Of a stretch of DNA of 64,000 nucleotides, positions 40,888-49,205 are shown in pieces. Position 1 is the stretch's first letter; every line of letters begins with the position of its first letter. Made by a program: the position numbers and the translations under genes. Origin of the DNA: an uncultured Eubacteriales bacterium (lineage in GTDB: Bacteria; Bacillota; Clostridia; Oscillospirales; Acutalibacteraceae); assembly GCA_934561055.1 (NCBI GenBank), contig CAKTFN010000004.1, positions 124,001 through 188,000 on the forward strand. The letters run 5' to 3'. The notes beneath the pieces were generated by a model. The model did no database searches and was not told where the DNA came from. It worked only from the letters and a program-made list of their open reading frames with translations.

Positions 40888-41931
40888 ATGTTCTTTCAAG
40901 TCTACGGACAGACTGCCGGCTATCAGCTGCTCGGCTGGCTGTTAGTGTTTGCGGGACTTATTCTCGCAAATGAGTTCGCACGCCGCACAAAATTCGGCGG
41001 AATTGTTTGTTTTATTGCAATCCCGGTTGCTTTGAGCGCATACTTTGTCGCAATTTATATCGGGGCGGCAAACGGTGCCGAATGGGCGCTCAACAATGAT
41101 ACCTATGTTCATATGAACAGTTGGTTCCATTACGCAAAGCTTTATGCCGCAACGATCGGATGCATCGGCTTCATGATCATCAAGTACGGTTGGGGCAAGC
41201 TTGGAAAAGCACACTGGTTCAAGTGCTTCCCGTTCCTCATTGTTGCAATTAATATTCTCATTGCCGTTGCTTCGGACTTTGAATCGGCAATCAAGTCCGG
41301 TTCCTTGGCCGGTGGCTGGTGGCTTTCATCGGAAGGCGTTTGGCTTTACGGCGGTTGGTGGAACGTCCTCAACGGAGTTGCCGGACTCATCAACATTTTC
41401 TGCATGACCGGTTGGTGGGGAATCTATTCGTCGAAGGGTAAAAAGGATATGCTTTGGCCCGACATGATGTGGATTTACATTGTTGCTTACGACGTTTGGA
41501 ACTTCCAGTATACTTATCTCAATCTTCCGACCCATTCTTGGTACTGCGGTCTTGCGCTTCTTCTTGCACCCACGGTTGCAAACTTCCTTTGGAACAAAGG
41601 CGGCTGGATTCAGAACCGCGCAAACACCCTTGCTCTTTGGTGCATGTTCGCTCAGGTTTTCCCGCTCTTCCAGGACAACAGCATTTTCACAACCGTTTCT
41701 TCTGTTTACGGCGAAGGCGGAGCGGCGGCCGCAATGGGCGCAACAATGCCGACGGTTGCAGAACCGCGTATGCAGGGAATCATTTCGGTTCTTTCAATCG
41801 CAGTCAATGCGCTTGCAATCGGTTGGATCATCAAGCGTTCAATCGAACAGAAGAAGAACCCGTATACGAACGAAATCTTCACCGATACAAATGACTTCCG
41901 ACTTGCAATGGCAAGAAAAGAAGCCGAATAA
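40888..41931 (+). CDS. Trp-rich multispanning membrane protein (DUF5692-like)
   Basis: 347 residues from ATG after GGAGAG; a TTG at 40873 precedes the site. About eight to nine membrane helices and an unusual density of aromatic residues (GGWWLSSEGVWLYGGWWNVLNG, MTGWWGIYSSKG, YDVWNFQYTYLNLPTHSWYCG). I recall this pattern as the DUF5692 family of Clostridia but cannot check. Conserved-looking His and Asp (THSW, YDVWN) within helices could bind a ligand or metal. Monocistronic, own promoter and terminator. Function unknown. Confidence 0.65.
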   Translation: MFFQVYGQTAGYQLLGWLLVFAGLILANEFARRTKFGGIVCFIAIPVALSAYFVAIYIGAANGAEWALNNDTYVHMNSWFHYAKLYAATIGCIGFMIIKYGWGKLGKAHWFKCFPFLIVAINILIAVASDFESAIKSGSLAGGWWLSSEGVWLYGGWWNVLNGVAGLINIFCMTGWWGIYSSKGKKDMLWPDMMWIYIVAYDVWNFQYTYLNLPTHSWYCGLALLLAPTVANFLWNKGGWIQNRANTLALWCMFAQVFPLFQDNSIFTTVSSVYGEGGAAAAMGATMPTVAEPRMQGIISVLSIAVNALAIGWIIKRSIEQKKNPYTNEIFTDTNDFRLAMARKEAE

Positions 41932-41950
41932 GATTTTTGAAAAAACAGAG

Positions 41951-41985
41951 TATGCCGCAATCAGACCGATTGCGGCATCTTTTTG
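41951..41985 (+). terminator. Terminator of the Trp-rich membrane protein gene
   Basis: ATGCCGCAATC / GATTGCGGCAT stem, then CTTTTTG. Confidence 0.88.
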
Positions 41986-41995
41986 TCTTTGAAAG

Positions 41996-42127
41996 GTACT
42001 TTGGGCAGGTTCTTTAACCGCATGGGTTTCTTCTTGGATTTATACTATGCCGGCGGAACGGTCGGCCGTAAATTTAAATATAAAACGTGCGGTTGAAGAA
42101 CCGCTCAAGCAGTAGCCCCAAAAGTAC
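41996..42127. repeat. Imperfect inverted-repeat element related to the 4640 repeat
   Basis: GGTTCTTTAACCGCA (42008-42022) pairs with TGCGGTTGAAGAACC (42088-42102) with one mismatch, and outer GTACTTTGGG with CCCCAAAAGTAC. Positions 42081-42094 are the exact inverse of 4641-4654, and similarity continues for about 40 bases. Lies between two terminators, outside any gene. Confidence 0.55.
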
Positions 42128-42147
42128 AAAATAAAAATTGAAGTCTT

Positions 42148-42188
42148 ATAAAAACAACCGCAACAGCCTCTTTAAGACCGTTGCGGTT
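42148..42188 (-). terminator. Terminator of murD-uppP
   Basis: AACCGCAAC / GTTGCGGTT stem; on the minus strand it is followed by GTTTTTAT. Confidence 0.8.
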
Positions 42189-42212
42189 TTGTAATATTGT
42201 ATGTTTTATAAT

Positions 42213-43046
42213 TTATTTTGCAAATGCAAAGTAAATTATAACGATAATTCCGAGGGCAATTCGGTACCAACCGAAAACTTTGAAATCGTGCTTTTTGATG
42301 TAGCTCATGAGGAACTTGATTACGAAAAGCGAAACCGCAAAGGCCGTTACGCAGCCGACAAGCAAAATTGCAAATTCGCTGCCGGTGAAGGCAAATCCGA
42401 AGTCTATCAGCTTTATAAAGCTGAGACCGAACATTACCGGAACCGCAAGGAAGAACGTGAATTCCGCCGCGGCGGTTCTTGAAACGCCGATGATGAGCGC
42501 ACCGATGATTGTTGCTCCCGAACGTGACGTTCCGGGGATGATTGAAAGAACCTGAAAAAGGCCGATTAAAAGAGCCGTTTTGTAATCAATGTCCGAAAGC
42601 CGGCGAACAGTCGGCTTTCTTGTTTTGTTCCATTTTTCAACAAGAATGAACGCAACGCCGTATAAAATAAGAGCGGCGGCGATTACAAACGGAGTTTCAA
42701 GATGTGCGCTGATGAAGTTGTCAAAAAGGAGAGTTGCAATTGCACCGGGAATGCACGCAACAACAACTTTGAACCAAACCGAAAAAACTTTTTTGCGAAC
42801 AATGATTGTCTTTTTGTCTTCGCCGAGCCTGAAAGGCCACATCTTTTTCCAAAACAAGAGAACAACGGCAAGAATCGCACCGAGCTGAATGACGACGAAA
42901 AACATATCTTTGAATTCTTGACTTGCGTCAATCTGTAAAAATTCGTCAACCAAAAGCATATGACCGGTGCTGCTTATCGGAAGCCATTCGGTTACGCCTT
43001 CAACAATGCCGAGAAAAATAACTTTCAAAAATTCAAGAATTTTCAA
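42213..43046 (-). CDS. uppP: Undecaprenyl-diphosphatase (BacA/UppP)
   Basis: Recycles the C55 lipid carrier and gives bacitracin tolerance. 277 residues, about eight membrane helices. Both catalytic motifs are present: EGVTEWLPISSTGHM (about 17-31) and PGTSRSGAT (about 170-178). Starts at TTG, seven bases after GGAGG. It follows murD by 14 bases, so lipid II precursor synthesis and carrier recycling are co-expressed. Confidence 0.94.
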   Translation of the reverse strand: MKILEFLKVIFLGIVEGVTEWLPISSTGHMLLVDEFLQIDASQEFKDMFFVVIQLGAILAVVLLFWKKMWPFRLGEDKKTIIVRKKVFSVWFKVVVACIPGAIATLLFDNFISAHLETPFVIAAALILYGVAFILVEKWNKTRKPTVRRLSDIDYKTALLIGLFQVLSIIPGTSRSGATIIGALIIGVSRTAAAEFTFFLAVPVMFGLSFIKLIDFGFAFTGSEFAILLVGCVTAFAVSLFVIKFLMSYIKKHDFKVFGWYRIALGIIVIIYFAFAK

Positions 43047-43060
43047 GCTTTATCCTCCGT

Positions 43061-44404
43061 TCAAAGGGCTTTGACAAGCTCTTTAAAAATTTCGCCGCGC
43101 TGCTGATAGCACTTGAACATTCCCCAGGAAGCGCAGGCGGGGGAGAGGAGAACATAGTCGCCTTCCTTTGCGTTTTCGGCGCAAAGCTTAACCGCTTCTT
43201 CCATGTTTTCGGCAAAAACATAATCTTTGAAGCCGATTTTATCACAGGTTTCGGCAATCTTCTCTCTCGTCTGGCCGAGAAGGACAAGGAGTTTGACTTT
43301 TCCCGGAAAACGGCTGACCCATTCGGTGAAGTCGCTTTTTTTGTCATATCCTCCGCCGATGAGAAGAGTCGGTCCCGGCATTGCGTCAATCGCTTTGATT
43401 GCGGCGTCGGTATTCGTTCCTTTTGAGTCGTTGTAATATGTCACGCCGTTTTTCTTGCAGACATATTCGATTCTGTGTTCAACGGCAACAAAGCGTTTTG
43501 TGACTTTTCTGATGATGTCGAGCGGAACGCCGAGGCAGTATGTCATTGCAACGGCGGCCATGATGTTTTCAAAATTGTGGGTTCCGACGAGAGTGACCTC
43601 ATCCGTGCGGCAAACAACTTCGTTTTTTCCGCCGATTGTCAGAACAAAATCTTTTCCGTCAAGATAAATTCCGTTTTCGATTTTGTGCTTGCTGCTGAAG
43701 AAAATTACATTGCAGGAAAGCTCTTTTGCGTGTTCACGGAGATAGTTGTCTTCAAAGTTCAAAACGCAGTAATCGTTTTTGTCCTGATTTTTTGCGATTG
43801 AAAGTTTGAGCGCCGAGTAATTTTCCATTGTTTTGTGGCGGTCAAGATGATCGGGAGTAATATTGAGTACCGCGGAAACACGGGGCTTCACGGTGCGCAT
43901 CGTTTCAAGTTGGAACGAGCTGATTTCTGCAACGGTGCAACCGTTCGGAACCGAAGAAAGCGCAAGGCCGGTATACGGAATTTCAATGTTACCGACGAGA
44001 AGCGTGTTTTCGTTCCATTCTTTTACGATTTCATAAACGAGGGAAGTTGTTGTTGTTTTTCCGTTCGTTCCGGTGATTGCAACAACTTGACCTTTGTCAA
44101 AGCGATAGGCGAGTTCAATTTCACTCCAAACGGGAATTTTTGCCGCCGCAACCGCTTTCATGATTTCGGTTTCGAGCGAAACTCCGGGACTTACAACGCA
44201 AACATCAAAATTCTTAAGATCTTCCGGGCTCGCCGAACCGATTATGAACGGAATTTCGGCTTTGATTTTTTCGCAGAAAGCGTTCTTGTCAAACTTTTCG
44301 TTTCCGTCAAAGACAGTGACCTCCTTTTTAAGGTCAAGCAGCATCTTTGCCGCCGCAACGCCGCTCCTTCCGCCGCCTACGACGAGAAAACGTTGTTCGT
44401 TCAT
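43061..44404 (-). CDS. murD: UDP-N-acetylmuramoylalanine--D-glutamate ligase
   Basis: Adds D-Glu to UDP-MurNAc-L-Ala. Start at the ATG nine bases after GGAG; an in-frame GTG at 44413 has no room for the site. 447 residues in three domains: N-terminal Rossmann-like VVGGGRSGVAAA, the ATP loop TGTNGKTTTT (about 112-121), LNITPDHLDRH, and C-terminal YYNDSKGTN and LIGGGYDKKSD. Found here apart from the usual mur/fts cluster. Confidence 0.95.
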   Translation of the reverse strand: MNEQRFLVVGGGRSGVAAAKMLLDLKKEVTVFDGNEKFDKNAFCEKIKAEIPFIIGSASPEDLKNFDVCVVSPGVSLETEIMKAVAAAKIPVWSEIELAYRFDKGQVVAITGTNGKTTTTSLVYEIVKEWNENTLLVGNIEIPYTGLALSSVPNGCTVAEISSFQLETMRTVKPRVSAVLNITPDHLDRHKTMENYSALKLSIAKNQDKNDYCVLNFEDNYLREHAKELSCNVIFFSSKHKIENGIYLDGKDFVLTIGGKNEVVCRTDEVTLVGTHNFENIMAAVAMTYCLGVPLDIIRKVTKRFVAVEHRIEYVCKKNGVTYYNDSKGTNTDAAIKAIDAMPGPTLLIGGGYDKKSDFTEWVSRFPGKVKLLVLLGQTREKIAETCDKIGFKDYVFAENMEEAVKLCAENAKEGDYVLLSPACASWGMFKCYQQRGEIFKELVKAL

Positions 44405-44441
44405 ATATATCACTCCAATAATTTTTATTAATTTTTTCTTT

Positions 44442-44470
44442 ATTATATCACTTGGTGTGCGCTATTTCAA
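44442..44470 (-). promoter_or_regulatory. SigA promoter of murD-uppP
   Basis: Minus strand TTGAAA, 17-base spacer, TATAAT, about 38 bases before the murD start. Confidence 0.7.
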
Positions 44471-44534
44471 TAACATTATTGTCATGAGGGCGAAGAAGGC
44501 TTATTTTTTGATCAAAGGCACAATGCTGGAAAGT

Positions 44535-44577
44535 AAAAAACTGGCGGAGAAGAAACAAAATTCGTTTCTTCTCCGCC
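44535..44577 (-). terminator. Terminator of the MATE gene
   Basis: Perfect 14-bp stem GGCGGAGAAGAAAC / GTTTCTTCTCCGCC; minus-strand exit is AGTTTTTT. Confidence 0.9.
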
Positions 44578-44596
44578 CGGAGACGGAAAACGTTGT

Positions 44597-45928
44597 TTAT
44601 GCGTAATGGTATTTTTTCCTTTTTGCATAGCAAAGAATCATTGTAACAATCGTTGCAAGAATTTCAGCCGAAAGCATTGAAAGCCAGATTCCGTTCAAAT
44701 CGAAGAAAATCGGAAGAATCATGACCGAACCGACCTGAAAAACAAGCGTCCGCAGGAAGGAAAGAAGGGCGGAAATTCCTCCGTTTCCGAGTGCGGTGAA
44801 AAGGGAGGAGCCGAAAATTCCGAAGCCGGTGAAAACGAAGGAGAGCGAAAAGAGATGAAAAGCCTTTGTCGTCATTTCGCAAAGAGCCTCGTCATATCCG
44901 ACGTAAAGCCTTGAAACCCACGGAGCAAGAGTCTCCGCAAGAACTGTCATTGTTACGCCGAAAACGGCCATCAGCAAAAGACTCTTTTTAAAAATATTTT
45001 GAAGTTCGCCGTAATTTTTCGCTCCGTGATTGAAGCCGATAATCGGTGCCGTTCCGATTGCGTATCCGATGAAAATCGCAATATAAATGAAACAAACATA
45101 CATCATGACGCCGTAAGCGGAAACGCCGTCTTCGCCGGCAAGGCGCATAAGCTGTGAATTGAAAACAATTCCGACAACGGAGCTTGAGATATTGCTGACA
45201 AATTCCGACGAACCGTTGGTGCAGGTTTTTAAAAGAATTTTTCCGTAGAAGCCGCATTTTGTGAATTTTAAAAGACTTGAATTTTTTCGTGAAAAGTATA
45301 TGAGCGGAATGACTGCACCGACAAGCTGACTTGCCGCCGTTGCAATTGCCGCACCGGCTACGCCCCATTTGAGAAGTCCGACGGCAACCGCGTCAAGAAC
45401 TATGTTCGTGCAGCCCGCAATGAGGGTGACAACGAATCCGAGCTTCGGCTTTTCCGCCGTTGTGAAGAATGCCTGAAAAAGGTTTTGAAGCATATAAGCC
45501 GGAACGGCGAGCATGATGATTCTTGAATAAAGAACGCAGATGTCAAACATATCGTTGCTTGCGCCGAGAAGGCGGGTTACGAACGGAATTGAAAGTTCGC
45601 CGAGAACGGCGATGACAACGCCGCTTATTGCCGTGACAAGAACAAGAAACGAAAAATACATGTTCGCTTTTTCGTTGTCTCCTTCGCCGAGAGTCTGCGA
45701 AACGATTGCGGTTCCGCCGGTTCCGATCATGAAACCGACCGCACCGAGAATCATCAAAAACGGCATTATGAAATTGACTGCGGCGAAGGCGGTTTTTCCG
45801 ACAAAGTTTGAAATAAAAAATCCGTCAACAACGCCGTAAATCGAGGTGAAAAGCATCATCAGTATCGTCGGAAAAATGAAGCGCAGAAGTTTGTTGTAAG
45901 AAAAATGATCCGAAAGTCTGATGCGCAT
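44597..45928 (-). CDS. MATE-family efflux transporter
   Basis: 443 residues from the ATG nine bases after AGAAAGGA; earlier in-frame Met codons run through the promoter. Twelve membrane helices in two MatE halves (LLRFIFPTILMMLFTSIYGVVDGFFISNFVG at the start; the second half opens near SGLFGSS-FSALGNGG-type segments). Exports cationic drugs or metabolites with Na+ or H+; substrate unknown. Confidence 0.9.
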   Translation of the reverse strand: MRIRLSDHFSYNKLLRFIFPTILMMLFTSIYGVVDGFFISNFVGKTAFAAVNFIMPFLMILGAVGFMIGTGGTAIVSQTLGEGDNEKANMYFSFLVLVTAISGVVIAVLGELSIPFVTRLLGASNDMFDICVLYSRIIMLAVPAYMLQNLFQAFFTTAEKPKLGFVVTLIAGCTNIVLDAVAVGLLKWGVAGAAIATAASQLVGAVIPLIYFSRKNSSLLKFTKCGFYGKILLKTCTNGSSEFVSNISSSVVGIVFNSQLMRLAGEDGVSAYGVMMYVCFIYIAIFIGYAIGTAPIIGFNHGAKNYGELQNIFKKSLLLMAVFGVTMTVLAETLAPWVSRLYVGYDEALCEMTTKAFHLFSLSFVFTGFGIFGSSLFTALGNGGISALLSFLRTLVFQVGSVMILPIFFDLNGIWLSMLSAEILATIVTMILCYAKRKKYHYA

Positions 45929-45986
45929 GAAAAACCGTCCTTTCTGTTTTATATGGTATGTAAAAGTGATACAGCCGCGAATGAAC

Positions 45987-46015
45987 AGTGTAACAGAAAG
46001 AAATTTATTTGTCAA
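45987..46015 (-). promoter_or_regulatory. SigA promoter of the MATE gene
   Basis: Minus strand TTGACA, 17-base spacer, TACACT. Confidence 0.75.
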
Positions 46016-46040
46016 GGAATAAATTTGAAAGCTTTTGAAA

Positions 46041-46066
46041 AAAGAAAGGCCGCCTCAAAAGGCGGC
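46041..46066 (-). terminator. Minus-strand terminator-like hairpin
   Basis: GCCGCC / GGCGGC stem with loop TCAAAA; minus exit TTTCTTTTTT. It probably ends transcripts from the 46197-47467 genes. Confidence 0.6.
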
Positions 46067-46196
46067 AAAAATCACGTCGGATAATAATTGATAATCATAA
46101 ATTTTACGGTTTCTTCACGGTTGTTTGAATAAACGTGAGCCGAAGACGAGGCAAAGGAGAGAGCGTCGACTCCTTTTTGCTGTCATAAATCAATTT

Positions 46197-46415
46197 TTAA
46201 AGCTCCTTCATCTTCCAAATGACGTCCGAATATGTTCCGTCTTTATACTTCATGTTCTTCGGAGAAGTTCCGTAAATTCCAAAGTCGAACTTTTTATAAA
46301 GAGCAACGGCTCTTTTGCTTTTTGCGGAAACTTCAAGAAAAATTTGTTCAAGACATTTTTCTTTGAGAACTTTGGGCAAAAGGCGTGTTTCGCAGATTCT
46401 CTTTTTGTATTCCAC
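46197..46415 (-). pseudogene. C-terminal fragment of a GNAT acetyltransferase
   Basis: 72 codons reading IFLEVSAKSKRAVALYKKFDFGIYGTSPKNMKYKDGTYSDVIWKMKEL at the end, split here as IFLEVSAKSKRAVALYKK and DGTYSDVIWKMKEL for its key parts: the last two strands and helix of the GNAT fold. The acetyl-CoA loop (Q/RxxGxG/A) and everything before it are missing, and only about 20 bases separate it from the next gene, so the N-terminal half was lost. Probably non-functional. Confidence 0.65.
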
Positions 46416-46435
46416 AGCTTTTTTTCTGTTTTAGA

Positions 46436-47467
46436 TCAGAGCTTTTTGATTTCGTCAATCAATTTTTCGGCTTCGCCGTCGGCTGTTGCCCAACTTGTGC
46501 AAAAGCGGCAGACGGTTCTTTCTCCGATTTTTTCCGAGGTTTCAAAGGTAAAGTTCATTGAAAGTTTTTTCATTTGTTCGGCGGTGAGAAGGAAGAACTG
46601 CTGATTTGTGAAACTTTCGACCCATTCGGGAATGTTCTTTTCTTGGAAAGCTTTCTTGATCTTCATTGCAAGCTTATCCGCACGCTTTGTTTTTGAAAAG
46701 TATTCGCCGCTTTCGAGCATTGCCGAAAATTGAAGTCCGAGGAGCCAGCCTTTTGCGAGAACGGCGCCGTTTTGCTTCATATATGCTTTGAAACGCCGTT
46801 TAAGACCGTTGTTTGTGATTACAACCGCTTCGCCGAAAAGCGCACCGCATTTTGTTCCTCCGAGATAGAAAACGTCGCAGAGCTTTGAAAGGTCTTTGAG
46901 GGTGACGTCGTTCTTTTCAGAACCGAGCCCGTATCCCATTCTTGCGCCGTCAACAAAAAGATACATTCCGTATTTACGGCAGACTGCGCTGATTTCGGTC
47001 AGCTCGCTCAGTGAATAAAGCGTTCCCTGTTCGGTTGGAAAGGAGAGATAAACCATTTTCGGTTCGGTAAGATACTCTGCTTCGCCGGATTCATAATATG
47101 CTTTTGCGAGAGAGCGAATCTGTTCGGCCGTGATTTTTCCGTTGGTATTTTCAAGCGGAAGAATTTTGTGCCCCGTGTTTTCGATTGAAGCCGCTTCGTG
47201 GCAGTTGATGTGACCCGTGTCTGCGGAAATTACGCTTTGAACGCTGTTTAGTGCGGCGGAAATTACAACAAAGTTCGCCTGAGTTGCTCCGGGAAAGAAC
47301 TTCACTTCGGCGCTTTCGTTTCCGACAAGTTTCCGAATGATTCCAACCGCCTTTTCGCATTGTTCGTCTTCGCCGTATCCGCCGAAAGAAGAAGCATTTG
47401 TTTTGTTCAGTGCTTCAAGAACGCAGTCGAGTGCGCCTTTGTTATAGTCATTGTTGAATCTGATCAT
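46436..47467 (-). CDS. Low-specificity threonine aldolase family enzyme
   Basis: PLP enzyme cleaving L-threonine or allo-threonine to glycine and acetaldehyde. Start at ATG nine bases after GGAG (343 residues); upstream Met codons lie in the promoter. Landmarks: NNDYNKGALDCVLEAL, SFGGYGEDE, FFPGATQANF (PLP phosphate), DTGHINCHEAASIENTGHK, FVDGARMGYGL and the PLP-lysine loop YLGGTKCGALFGEAV. The C-terminal domain is complete. Confidence 0.88.
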   Translation of the reverse strand: MIRFNNDYNKGALDCVLEALNKTNASSFGGYGEDEQCEKAVGIIRKLVGNESAEVKFFPGATQANFVVISAALNSVQSVISADTGHINCHEAASIENTGHKILPLENTNGKITAEQIRSLAKAYYESGEAEYLTEPKMVYLSFPTEQGTLYSLSELTEISAVCRKYGMYLFVDGARMGYGLGSEKNDVTLKDLSKLCDVFYLGGTKCGALFGEAVVITNNGLKRRFKAYMKQNGAVLAKGWLLGLQFSAMLESGEYFSKTKRADKLAMKIKKAFQEKNIPEWVESFTNQQFFLLTAEQMKKLSMNFTFETSEKIGERTVCRFCTSWATADGEAEKLIDEIKKL

Positions 47468-47513
47468 ATTTAACATCTCCGAAAAACCGCAAAAGCGGAA
47501 TTCATTTGAAAAC

Positions 47514-47542
47514 ATCATATCATTTTTAAGTCGTATTGTCAA
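47514..47542 (-). promoter_or_regulatory. SigA promoter of the threonine aldolase gene
   Basis: Minus strand TTGACA, 17-base spacer, TATGAT. Confidence 0.7.
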
Positions 47543-47800
47543 CGGAAGGATAATTTGAAAAAGTGAGTCGCCGTTCGTTCCTCTTTTTCCGCCGTCGGTT
47601 CCTTTTCGGTTGAAATCCGAAGAATTTTGTGATAAAGTTTACTCATTGGTTTTTTGAAAACCGAACACACACCCAAGAGACGCACTCGGAATTTGTTTTG
47701 AAAAAAATGCCGAAAACAAACAAAAGCATTTTAGACAAAATTTCTTCCGGGTGCGGTTCTTTTTTTGAAAAGCGTTTTTCTTTTTGTTTGCGCGGCGGTG
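47543..47800. other. Intergenic stretch before the pyrimidine promoter
   Basis: AT-rich with several A/T tracts. I see no gene, repeat or convincing hairpin; a short open frame starting at 47629 crosses the pyr promoter and is not credible. Confidence 0.5.
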
Positions 47801-47829
47801 TTGACAAAGCGGAAAGCGTATGGTATACT
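47801..47829 (+). promoter_or_regulatory. SigA promoter of the pyrimidine operon
   Basis: TTGACA, 17-base spacer, TATACT; start predicted near 47836. Confidence 0.8.
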
Positions 47830-47841
47830 TATCAAAACTTC

Positions 47842-47950
47842 TTTTAATACGGTCCCGTGAGGCCGCCAAAGATGAAATATGCTTCTTTTCGGTTTTGTTT
47901 TTGAACCGAGTTTTTTCATGCTGTTTTCTTTGGCGGAAAGCGGCTTTTTT
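47842..47950 (+). promoter_or_regulatory. PyrR-type attenuator leader
   Basis: TTTTAATACGGTCCCGTGAGGCC (in two parts: TTTTAATACGG, TCCCGTGAGGCC) fits the PyrR-binding anti-antiterminator consensus ARUCCNGNGAGGYU at 47850-47864 except for one purine change. CCGCCAAAGA (47863-47872) pairs with TCTTTGGCGG (47927-47936), and GCGGC then leads into a T6 tract at 47945-47950. Implies repression by UMP-bound PyrR; pyrR is not in the window. Confidence 0.65.
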
Positions 47951-47963
47951 GTTGGGTGAAATT

Positions 47964-49205
47964 ATGATGAAATCGAATTTTGAAAAGAATATTCAGTTTG
48001 ACGTCCTTAAAAACTTTAAGGATGAGTTTTTCGTTTTTGAAAAGGGCGCTGTTATCGGTGCCGATGACGGCAACAAGTGTTTTGTTTTTCCCGGCTTCGC
48101 AGATGTTCATGTTCATTTGCGTGAGCCGGGTTTTTCTTATAAAGAGACGGTTCTTGACGGAAGCCGGGCGGCGGCGCACGGCGGATTTACCGCCGTTTGT
48201 GCAATGCCGAACCTTAATCCCGCTCCGGATTGCCTTGAAAACCTTCAAAAGGAACTTGAAATAATCAAAAGGGACGCTTGCGTTTCCGTTCTTCCTTACG
48301 GAACAATCACAAAGGGTGAAAACGGAAAAGAGCTTTCGGATATGGACGCTCTTGCGCCGTATGTCGTTGCTTTTTCGGACGACGGAAGGGGAGTTCAAAG
48401 CGGTGAGATGATGAAAAAGGCAATGGAAAAAGCGAAAAGCCTCAAAAAAATTATCGTTGCCCATTGCGAGGACAACAGCCTTCTTCACGGCGGATATATT
48501 CACGACGGGGAATACGCAAAAAAACACGGCCACAAAGGAATAAGCAGCGAATCGGAATGGAAACAGATTGCCCGTGACCTTGACCTCGTTCGTGAAACGG
48601 GCTGCGCTTATCACGTTTGCCATATTTCGACCAAAGAGAGCGTTGAGCTTATCCGCAGGGCAAAAAGAGAGGGGCTTGACGTAACGTGCGAAACCGCACC
48701 GCATTATCTTCTTCTTGACGAAAGCGACCTTCGGGAGGACGGACGGTTCAAAATGAATCCGCCGCTTCGGATGAAAGAGGACAGAGAAGCACTTCTTGAA
48801 GGAATAACCGACGGAACGGTTGACATGATCATTACCGACCACGCACCGCACTCTCCGGAAGAAAAGAGCCGAGGACTCGAAAAAAGCCCGATGGGCGTTG
48901 TCGGAATCGAAACGTCGTTTCCGCTTCTTTATACTTATCTTGTGAAAACAGGAAAAATTACTCTTGAAAAGCTTCTTGACCTAATGCATTACAATCCCTG
49001 CAAAAGATTTAAAATCAAGAACGAAATCAATGAGAACTTTACGGTTTTTGACCTTAACGCTGAATATGAAATCAATCCGGAAGACTTTCTTTCAAAAGGA
49101 AAAAGCACCCCGTTTGAAGGCACAAAGGTTTTCGGAAAATGTCTTCTTACGGTTGCAAACGGAAAAACCGCATATCTTGACAGGAGGATGAGCGAAAAAT
49201 TATGA
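47964..49205 (+). CDS. pyrC: Dihydroorotase, class I
   Basis: Closes carbamoyl-aspartate to dihydroorotate. Start at ATG seven bases after GGG of GGGTGA; a second ATG follows at once. 413 residues: metal-binding DVHVHLREPGF (about 46-56), AHCEDN, CHISTKES, and ITDHAPHSPEEK with the catalytic Asp. It is the ~420-residue class I form, as in Bacillus. First gene of an eight-gene operon; ATGA overlap with pyrK. Confidence 0.93.
   Translation: MMKSNFEKNIQFDVLKNFKDEFFVFEKGAVIGADDGNKCFVFPGFADVHVHLREPGFSYKETVLDGSRAAAHGGFTAVCAMPNLNPAPDCLENLQKELEIIKRDACVSVLPYGTITKGENGKELSDMDALAPYVVAFSDDGRGVQSGEMMKKAMEKAKSLKKIIVAHCEDNSLLHGGYIHDGEYAKKHGHKGISSESEWKQIARDLDLVRETGCAYHVCHISTKESVELIRRAKREGLDVTCETAPHYLLLDESDLREDGRFKMNPPLRMKEDREALLEGITDGTVDMIITDHAPHSPEEKSRGLEKSPMGVVGIETSFPLLYTYLVKTGKITLEKLLDLMHYNPCKRFKIKNEINENFTVFDLNAEYEINPEDFLSKGKSTPFEGTKVFGKCLLTVANGKTAYLDRRMSEKL

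Noticed and set aside
47629..47847. 72-codon open frame before pyrC
   Set aside because: It spans the pyr promoter and transcription start, with no ribosome site or similarity.
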